A stretch of 10,483 nt of DNA from Chloroflexota bacterium (GTDB lineage Bacteria; Chloroflexota; Anaerolineae; Caldilineales; Caldilineaceae): assembly GCA_003577005.1 (NCBI GenBank), contig QEUW01000274.1:1-10483 (forward strand), given 5' to 3'. Shown here one piece after another: positions 6,173 to 10,483 of this stretch (the first letter of the stretch is position 1; each line of letters begins with the position of its first letter). The notes below the pieces were generated by a model. It was not told the origin of the DNA and made no database searches. It saw only the letters and a list, made by a program, of their open reading frames with translations. Made by a program: the position numbers and the translations under genes.

Positions 6173-7315
6173 CTATTTGTTGCCGGATACGGCCCGCTGG
6201 GCGATCCCTAGCCGCACGGCAAGAAGGGTGTTCAAGAGAAACAACAACAGTGCAATGGCGTTGAATAGACCGCCCCACTGCCGGCCAGGCATCCAGAGCG
6301 CCACATCGCCATAAACCCGCAGCGCCAGGCTGAGATGCAGCACCGCCAAATGACCATAGAACTGCGGGGCGTAAACGACGGGAAGTTGCAACACCGCGGG
6401 AAAGATGATGGGCGCATGGGCAAAGATCATGGTAAAGACAAAGCCCAACAGGATAGCGTGCAGCAAGGCGTCGTAAAAAGGGCCAGCAGTTACTCCGCCA
6501 TAGACCAGCGCCAGCAACCCACCTACGCCCAACCATCCATAACCAGAGAGCAGGCTGATGGCAATAAAGCGAGCCTGCCCTCCTGCCTTTAGTCTCCGCC
6601 AGGCGATGTCATAGCGCAAGAGCCACAAGGCCAGGCCCAGCATGCCCAGACCAGTGACCTGCACGCCTAGCCCAAAATCCGCCAGCGAGACCAGGAGGCC
6701 GGCGCAGTATATCACAAGGCAAGACACAAAGGCGAGATTGGCGGCTGATGGTAGACGCAATAGCCGGCTCAACTCCAACCGTTCGCCGGCGATGGTCAGG
6801 ATCAGAAAGCCCATCCACCACGGCGTGATCAGCGCCACAGGGCGGCCGGCCAGCCACAACCCGTTCCCAACCACCCACACTGCCGCCCCTGCCATAATGA
6901 CGCCGGCAAAGAATGTCGGGTGGATACGCCAGATCGTGAGCAGAGCGGCAAGCAATACGACACTGCCGCCGGTGATCGCCAGTGCGGCCAGCCAGCCAGG
7001 AGCGCCGGCAAATCCCAACACGCCGCCCAGAGCCGTCAGCGCGGGTCCGAGATAGGCCCAACGCCGGCCCAGCGCCACGGCGCGCTCCAGACTGATCAAT
7101 GTGCCGAGAAAGCCCCCGATCATCAGCGGGCCGTGGGCAGCCGGCAGCGCCGCCGTCCAGAAGGGCCAGCCCCAGCCGAGGCGGATCAACCCAGCCCATA
7201 GGGCAGCTAAAAGGCTGATCATGGCCAGGGCTAACAGCGGGAGGCGCAGCAAGATAGCCTTGGGGAAGAATTGCCGGCTCGATGCCCGATCGATCCTCGG
7301 TTTCACCGCCGCCAT
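6173..7315 (-). CDS. NnrS-like polytopic membrane protein
   Basis: The protein has 380 residues. ATG 7315 is chosen because it falls four bases after the cupin stop; an in-frame TTG at 7336 would overlap the cupin. Ten to twelve hydrophobic helices fill nearly the whole length. Conserved-looking polar or His positions include H61 in AAHGPLMIGGFLGTLISLER, E178 in TIAGERLELSRLLRL, and a C-terminal cluster H286, H300, H322 and H327 (LLHAILLGFVFTMIFAHAP, FYGHLAVLHLSL). This layout resembles the NnrS family, heme/copper-containing membrane proteins tied to nitric-oxide stress, although similarity was judged from memory and the protein may be a distinct sister family. It sits second in a five-gene operon with a cupin, a diheme cytochrome and two mini oxidase-like proteins, all consistent with N-oxide chemistry at the membrane. 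Confidence 0.7.
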   Translation of the reverse strand: MAAVKPRIDRASSRQFFPKAILLRLPLLALAMISLLAALWAGLIRLGWGWPFWTAALPAAHGPLMIGGFLGTLISLERAVALGRRWAYLGPALTALGGVLGFAGAPGWLAALAITGGSVVLLAALLTIWRIHPTFFAGVIMAGAAVWVVGNGLWLAGRPVALITPWWMGFLILTIAGERLELSRLLRLPSAANLAFVSCLVIYCAGLLVSLADFGLGVQVTGLGMLGLALWLLRYDIAWRRLKAGGQARFIAISLLSGYGWLGVGGLLALVYGGVTAGPFYDALLHAILLGFVFTMIFAHAPIIFPAVLQLPVVYAPQFYGHLAVLHLSLALRVYGDVALWMPGRQWGGLFNAIALLLFLLNTLLAVRLGIAQRAVSGNK

Positions 7316-7319
7316 TCTC

Positions 7320-7649
7320 TTATGTCTCAGCGGCAAACATAAGCAACAACATCACCACATCGGTCTCGGCGACGACGCTATGCGGCACACGCGGCGTCAT
7401 GTGGACAAAGGTCCCCGGCGCCGCTGAGTAGGACTCGCTGCCCACCGTCACGGCAGCTTCGCCACGCAGAAAGTGCATGATCGCTGGCCGCGCCGACGTA
7501 TGTTCCGAAAGCTCCTGGCCGGCAGCAAAGCCAAACACGATGACTTTTGCAGTGGGTGAATTGATTAAAGTGCGGCTGACAATGCTGTCCGGGGGGATTT
7601 CGGGAATCTGTGTCGCCAGGTCGGCAAAATAGGTGTGGTCTGTAGGCAT
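7320..7649 (-). CDS. Small cupin-domain protein
   Basis: The protein has 109 residues and is cytosolic, with no signal or membrane segment. ATG 7649 follows AAGGAAG at about nine bases. The single cupin barrel is recognisable from motif 1 (GQELSEHTSARPAIMHFLRGEAAV, residues about 44-67, with H50 and H59 as candidate metal ligands) and motif 2 (PGTFVHMTPRVPHSVVA, with H82 and H89). One His of the classical HxH pair is Thr, so the metal site may be degenerate. Small cupins of this type are often found beside nitrogen-oxide or hydroxylamine-handling genes. The ligand is unknown. It is the first gene of a tight operon continuing into the NnrS-like gene four bases later, and it is separated from the upstream cytochrome gene by a perfect palindrome. 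A sensory or regulatory role is inference only. Confidence 0.85.
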   Translation of the reverse strand: MPTDHTYFADLATQIPEIPPDSIVSRTLINSPTAKVIVFGFAAGQELSEHTSARPAIMHFLRGEAAVTVGSESYSAAPGTFVHMTPRVPHSVVAETDVVMLLLMFAAET

Positions 7650-7678
7650 GAAGTATCACTTCCTTGTGTCCATGACTG

Positions 7679-7731
7679 AACAGGATGGCACGACGGCACG
7701 ATGATCGAATAACGGATCGTGCCATCCTGTT
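7679..7731. repeat. Perfect 15-bp palindrome between cytochrome and cupin genes
   Basis: aacaggatggcacga (7679-7693) is exactly inverted at 7717-7731, with a 23-base loop. Within it, ggcacgat (7696-7703) can alternatively pair with atcgtgcc (7716-7723), so two competing stems exist. It lies between the stop of the second cytochrome (7760) and the cupin start (7649). It may end the nos-side transcript, protect the cytochrome mRNA 3' end, or be a small mobile palindrome. No T-tract follows in the leftward direction. Confidence 0.6.
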
Positions 7732-7759
7732 ATCTGCTCATCCGGCCATCCGGGCATCA

Positions 7760-8266
7760 TTATTCATGGATCGAGCGCATAAACGCGATGATGTCGTTTA
7801 GCTGTTCGTCGTTGAGCGCCGGGTTGCCACCTTTCGGGGGCATGGCGATACCGGTTGTGTTTAGCGGGTCGCTCATATCGCGGCCCACTTTCAAAAAGGC
7901 CAGCAGTTCCTCGTCCGACAACTCGGCCACAAAATCGCTCTCGGTCAAAGCCTTGCCGAGACCGGCAATGCCCTCACCAGTGGGGCCGTGACAGGCGGCG
8001 CAGGTAGCGCTGTACAACTGTTGCCCGACTGCCGCATCGCCTGTGCTGGCTTGTTGCGCGGCCGGAGCAGCTTCGGCAACGGCCGGCGCCTCCGCCGGCG
8101 TAGCTGGCTGCGCTGCGACCGGTGCCGGTTGCGCTGCTCGCGGGGAGGCGCTGGGTAAAGCCGGCGCCGGCTGGCTCCAGTGGCCGACAAGAAGCAAGAT
8201 CCAGACAGAAAAGCCCAGTAGCACATAGAAGAGGTTACTGATGCTGTTTTGCGATCCATTTTCCAT
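7760..8266 (-). CDS. Helix-anchored monoheme cytochrome c
   Basis: The protein has 168 residues. ATG 8266 has a purine-rich AAGAAGAG about six bases upstream. An uncleaved N-terminal helix (about 11-28) is followed by a flexible Ala/Pro linker (31-76) and then a class I cytochrome c domain (77-168). Heme attachment is C89-AA-C92-H93 (CAACHGPTGEG), and the distal ligand is probably M142 in AMPPKGGNP. The C-terminal 93 residues are about 74% identical to the neighbouring cytochrome, rising to 34 of 37 in the last stretch. It should be a periplasmic electron carrier tethered to the membrane. Next to NosL and NosY it is a candidate donor to nitrous oxide reductase, analogous by position to NosC-type cytochromes of clade II clusters. 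It could equally serve another reductase. Confidence 0.92.
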   Translation of the reverse strand: MENGSQNSISNLFYVLLGFSVWILLLVGHWSQPAPALPSASPRAAQPAPVAAQPATPAEAPAVAEAAPAAQQASTGDAAVGQQLYSATCAACHGPTGEGIAGLGKALTESDFVAELSDEELLAFLKVGRDMSDPLNTTGIAMPPKGGNPALNDEQLNDIIAFMRSIHE

Positions 8267-8323
8267 GCTTCACTCTTCTTTCGCAGAATGGGGGCGCCGA
8301 CACTCTACAGCGCGCACGCCAAT

Positions 8324-8752
8324 TCATTCATGGATCGAACGCATAAACGCGATGATGTCCATGAGCTGTTCGTCGTTGAGCGCAGGGTTGCCACCCTTGG
8401 GCGGCATATCGACGCCGGTAGTGTTGAGCGGGTCGCTGATAGATCGCCCGGTTTTGATAAACGCCAGCAATTCCTCATCTGAAAGGCCGGCGATAAACTC
8501 GCTGTGTTGCATATCCTTGCCCAGCCCCTGGACGCCTTCACCGTTGGGGCCGTGACAGGCCGAGCAGGAGGCGGTAAAGAGCTGTTTGCCCTTCTCAGCA
8601 TCCCCCGCCGGTGCGGCTGGCAGCTCGGCAGCCTGTGCTACTGGCTGGTTAGCCGCCGCAACGGGCGCCGGCTCTTCTTTCCTACCGCCACAGGCGGCCA
8701 GAACGAACACCATCAGCACGCCGACACCGACCGTAATCCAAGACTTGCTCAT
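8324..8752 (-). CDS. Lipoprotein monoheme cytochrome c
   Basis: The protein has 142 residues. ATG 8752 is preceded by AAGGAG at seven bases, a strong site. The signal peptide ends in FVLAAC, so C21 is the lipidated residue. A short Ala/Pro linker (25-49) leads to a class I cytochrome c domain with C63-SA-C66-H67 and probable axial M116 in DMPPKGGNP. It is the tandem paralogue of the next gene (57 bases downstream) but is attached by lipid rather than a helix. Similarity extends to the DNA of the last roughly 110 bases, pointing to a fairly recent duplication or gene conversion. A palindromic FNR-type box lies upstream. Role: electron shuttle at the outer face of the membrane, probably for N-oxide respiration given NosL upstream. 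Confidence 0.93.
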   Translation of the reverse strand: MSKSWITVGVGVLMVFVLAACGGRKEEPAPVAAANQPVAQAAELPAAPAGDAEKGKQLFTASCSACHGPNGEGVQGLGKDMQHSEFIAGLSDEELLAFIKTGRSISDPLNTTGVDMPPKGGNPALNDEQLMDIIAFMRSIHE

Positions 8753-8794
8753 CGTAAAACTCCTTCAACTGCTGCAATTTGCTCTATACTGCCT

Positions 8795-8808
8795 GTGACC
8801 AAGGTCAA
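8795..8808 (-). promoter_or_regulatory. Candidate FNR/DNR-type operator upstream of the cytochrome genes
   Basis: Read leftward, the site is TTGACCTTGGTCAC. This is a clean inverted repeat TGACC-TT-GGTCA that fits the FNR/DNR pattern TTGAN-N4-NTCAA except at the last base. It lies about 43-56 bases before the cytochrome ATG, between nosL and the first cytochrome. TATAGA at 8783-8788 (leftward) could be a -10, but the spacing is short for a standard activator site. Oxygen or NO control of these genes would make sense; this is a pattern match only. Confidence 0.35.
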
Positions 8809-8828
8809 GGCGAAACCGTTACCTTTCC

Positions 8829-9314
8829 TCAGTGATTGTGACTCATCTGGCCGTTGGCCGCGATGTGCATTTGCAGACCTTCCCAATCGAACACATCGCC
8901 GTTCTTCTCGGTAGCCAGCGCCTCGGCGGCTGCAAGCGTACTGTGGGCGGCGATACCGTAGCCCATTGGGCTGTGAAGTTCTTCGCTGACCACATAATGC
9001 GCCTGCGCCGCATCCAGCCACTCTTCACTCGTGTAATCGTGGACATACCAGGCCCGAACGGTCTGGCTGTCCTGCTCGCCGGCATAATGCACCATATCGC
9101 CGATATCGTCAAAGATCACGCTTTTATAGCGCCCCTCGCCGACTTCGTACAGATAGCCGGCGGCAAAGCGCGCATCGCTGATGATCATGCCACAGTGCGC
9201 ACAGCGGTCTTCCCCATAGCGGATCACCGGCGGCTCCACCACCGTCTGACCCTCAGCACACGCCGCTACGAATAGGGTTACAATCAGTAACAGGACAACG
9301 CTCATTTTCATCAT
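8829..9314 (-). CDS. nosL: NosL copper-binding lipoprotein
   Basis: The protein has 161 residues and starts at one of two adjacent ATGs (9314 or 9311), with AGGTAGGG upstream. The signal peptide ends in LFVAAC, so C19 is the lipidated residue. The mature protein begins near the hallmark D36-R-C38-AH-C41-G-M43-IISD, matching the Cys-x-x-Cys-Gly-Met copper motif of NosL. YKSVIFDDIGDMVHY (about 63-77), YVHDYTSEEWLDA (90-102) and the SPMGYGIAAH segment (115-124) are typical of the family. The C-terminus is His/Met-rich (MHIAANGQMSHNH) and may add copper affinity. NosL supplies Cu(I) during maturation of nitrous oxide reductase and is dispensable in some hosts. It follows nosY on the same strand after a 124-base gap with a hairpin, and precedes two cytochromes. 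Confidence 0.93.
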   Translation of the reverse strand: MMKMSVVLLLIVTLFVAACAEGQTVVEPPVIRYGEDRCAHCGMIISDARFAAGYLYEVGEGRYKSVIFDDIGDMVHYAGEQDSQTVRAWYVHDYTSEEWLDAAQAHYVVSEELHSPMGYGIAAHSTLAAAEALATEKNGDVFDWEGLQMHIAANGQMSHNH

Positions 9315-9368
9315 ACATCCCTACCTATCTGATGGGTTCTGGCACCTGAGCAAAAAGCGCAATGCCGC

Positions 9369-9396
9369 GGAGTTCACACGTGGGCGTGCGAACTCC
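9369..9396 (-). terminator. Hairpin between nosY and nosL (possible terminator or attenuator)
   Basis: Arms ggagttcacacg (9369-9380) and cgtgcgaactcc (9385-9396) flank a four-base loop. The only mismatch becomes a G-U pair in the leftward transcript, giving a 12-pair stem with a short loop. A run of five T follows about ten bases beyond the stem in the leftward direction, which is further than in a standard intrinsic terminator. It could cause partial termination and so lower nosL expression relative to nosY. Confidence 0.45.
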
Positions 9397-9438
9397 ACTG
9401 CGCCGAGCTGGTTGTATGCAGACCCATCTCATTGACAA

Positions 9439-10272
9439 TTAAACCTCACCTTTCGTCGCAAAGCGCAGATACGCCAGGCCGGCGGGCAGGATCACCCAGA
9501 CCGCCAGCACGCCCAAGAAGAGCAACAGCAGCGTATTCCCATACTGTTGCATGGCGTAGAGCCCGGCCGGACCAAGGATGTCCAGTGTGGCCTGGATATT
9601 GAGAATTGCCGCCATCTTGAAGACCTGCAATGGGTTGGTGAGCGACAGCCAGAAGAGATTGGCAATCGGCACGCGCAGGGCCATACTGGTGCCCATCATG
9701 CCCAGGTCGCCAAAGAAGACAAAGGCCAGCCAGAGAAAGAGACCGATTCCCACAGCAACCCCGGCGCGGCGGGTGATGGCCGACACCAGAAAACCAACGC
9801 TCAACATGGTCAGGCTGAGCAAAAAAGCCAGCGTCACCAGCTTGACATAGGCTGTAGGGTTGGCGGCGCCTGTGCCGTTGAGCGCCATGACCAGGCCGGC
9901 CGTGCCAAACCCCAGGGTCAACGAAGCGAACAGGCTCAGCGCCAGACCTACATACTTGCCCACAAAGATATCGGCGCGGCTGATAGGTTGGGCGAGCAGG
10001 TAAGCGAGCGTGTTGCGCTCCTGTTCACCGGCCAGGCTCTGCGCACCGATGGTCAGCGCCATAAGCGGCACAATCAGCAAGACCAGGTTGATCAGGCTGG
10101 CCGCAGTGCGTCCAAAACCGGCAAACCCGGTCAGACCGGCCCCAGCCAGCGCCAGATACGAAAAGGCCAACGCCAAGAACACAAAAGCCAGGGTATAGAG
10201 CGCAAACCAGCGGTTGCGCAACGCATCCCGCAGCTCTTTTTTCGCCAACGTCCAGATGATTCCAACGTCCAT
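9439..10272 (-). CDS. nosY: NosY-like ABC-2 permease
   Basis: The protein has 277 residues. ATG 10272 is favoured by GAGG six bases upstream; an upstream in-frame start would extend into the repeat region. Six hydrophobic segments are visible (about 23-45, 56-78, 105-130, 143-166, 172-195 and 249-270). The family-typical stretch GRTAASLINLVLLIVPLMAL (54-73), then GAQSLAGEQERNTLAYLLAQPISR and FVGKYVGL, matches NosY/ABC-2 permeases. The N-terminal WTLAKKELRDALRNRWF is the usual cytosolic coupling start. With the ATPase NosF and the periplasmic NosD it forms the transporter needed for Cu-S centre assembly in nitrous oxide reductase. NosF is not visible next to it: the upstream reading frame tail does not look like an ATPase end, so nosF may be further upstream. 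nosL follows downstream. Confidence 0.88.
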   Translation of the reverse strand: MDVGIIWTLAKKELRDALRNRWFALYTLAFVFLALAFSYLALAGAGLTGFAGFGRTAASLINLVLLIVPLMALTIGAQSLAGEQERNTLAYLLAQPISRADIFVGKYVGLALSLFASLTLGFGTAGLVMALNGTGAANPTAYVKLVTLAFLLSLTMLSVGFLVSAITRRAGVAVGIGLFLWLAFVFFGDLGMMGTSMALRVPIANLFWLSLTNPLQVFKMAAILNIQATLDILGPAGLYAMQQYGNTLLLLFLGVLAVWVILPAGLAYLRFATKGEV

Positions 10273-10298
10273 CGTTCGCCTCACATATATCTGAAAGT

Positions 10299-10402
10299 AC
10301 AGCAGGAACACAGAGATCACAGAGGAGTCACAGAGATCACAGCGTATTCTATATCCTTCCGTGCCCTCCGTGTCTTCTCTGTGCTCTCCGTGTTCCTGCT
10401 GT
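10299..10402. repeat. Long imperfect palindrome with CACAGAG periodicity
   Basis: Arms 10299-10342 and 10359-10402 are inverted copies of 44 bases (36 positions match; most mismatches are A/G and would form G-U pairs in one transcript orientation), with a 16-base loop. The outer 13 bases (acagcaggaacac) are perfect. Inside the arm, CACAGAG recurs at intervals of about 9-11 bases. The right arm abuts the stop codon (10403-10405) of the upstream gene, and the left arm lies 27 bases before the nosY start. Similar CACAGAG/CTCTGTG palindromes recur in intergenic regions of many environmental bacteria, so it is probably a dispersed REP- or MITE-like element. Confidence 0.65.
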
Positions 10403-10483
10403 TCATTCCACCTCGAAATCGGTCACTGGGATGTGCGCCCGGTTCAGGCTGTGGATCGGGCGCGCCTTTTCGCCCGGATGCAC
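10403..10483 (-). CDS. C-terminal tail of an unidentified gene (truncated by window edge)
   Basis: A leftward frame is open from the right edge and ends at TGA (10403-10405), giving 26 residues: ...PGEKARPIHSLNRAHIP followed by VTDFEVE. Codon choice resembles the neighbouring genes and the stop sits exactly at the palindrome edge, which supports a real gene end. It has no membrane segment or heme motif. It does not look like the end of an ABC ATPase, but I cannot assign it; by context it should belong to the nos cluster. Confidence 0.5.
   Translation of the reverse strand: MHPGEKARPIHSLNRAHIPVTDFEVE

Noticed and set aside
6165..6536. Long upstream extension of the diheme cytochrome frame
   Set aside because: It overlaps the NnrS-like gene on the same strand in another frame. 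The ATG at 6164 has a proper ribosome-binding site and begins an NrfH-like signal anchor.
8043..8228. Ala/Gly/Cys-rich rightward frame opposite the cytochrome linker
   Set aside because: It arises from the antisense of Ala/Pro codons in the flexible linker and has no start signal.
10299..10402. CRISPR-like array from the repeated CACAGAG units
   Set aside because: Units are only 9-11 bases apart with no unique spacers, and the block as a whole is a single palindrome.

Overview
The window looks like chromosome from an environmental, GC-rich bacterium, most likely a Chloroflexota (Caldilineae/Anaerolineae-like). That placement is an inference from three things: small monoheme cytochromes beside NosL/NosY, Ala/Pro/Thr-rich anchored exported proteins, and a soluble REC-PAS-kinase hybrid. 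No rRNA, tRNA, CRISPR array or intact transposon is visible.

Layout, left to right. (1) 1-465 (+) is the C-terminal end of an exported-carbohydrate-enzyme-like protein. (2) 466-602 is a nested palindromic, MITE-like element that reaches the stop codon of the next gene. (3) 603-3437 (-) holds a REC-PAS-histidine kinase followed by a beta-propeller (PD40/TolB-like) lipoprotein. (4) 3438-3712 is a divergent spacer with a candidate promoter for (5) a membrane-anchored glutaminyl-peptide cyclotransferase, 3713-4783 (+). (6) 4784-4931 is a convergent spacer with an inverted repeat. (7) 4932-7649 (-) is a very tight five-gene operon. In transcription order it encodes a cupin, an NnrS-like polytopic membrane protein, a short NrfH/NrfA-like diheme cytochrome with a frameshift, and two tandem four-helix membrane proteins resembling a fragment of heme-copper oxidase subunit I. 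(8) 7760-10483 (-) is part of a nos-type accessory cluster. In transcription order it holds the tail of an unidentified gene, NosY, NosL, and two paralogous monoheme cytochromes c, one lipid-anchored and one helix-anchored.

Together, 4932-10483 reads as a respiratory N-oxide island. NosY and NosL are copper/assembly functions for nitrous oxide reductase. The two anchored cytochromes are plausible electron donors, comparable by context to NosC1/NosC2 of clade II nos clusters. The cupin/NnrS-like/NrfHA-like/mini-oxidase operon is a candidate nitric-oxide or nitrite response module. nosZ itself is not in the window.

The strongest anomaly is the gene at 5765-6164. Its N-terminus looks like NrfH (first heme) and its C-terminus like NrfA (last heme), joined at about residue 51-54, and a one-base frame change follows. 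It could be the scar of an nrfH-nrfA deletion, an assembly artefact, or a true minimal diheme protein. The two mini heme-copper-oxidase-like proteins beside it are the other item worth following.
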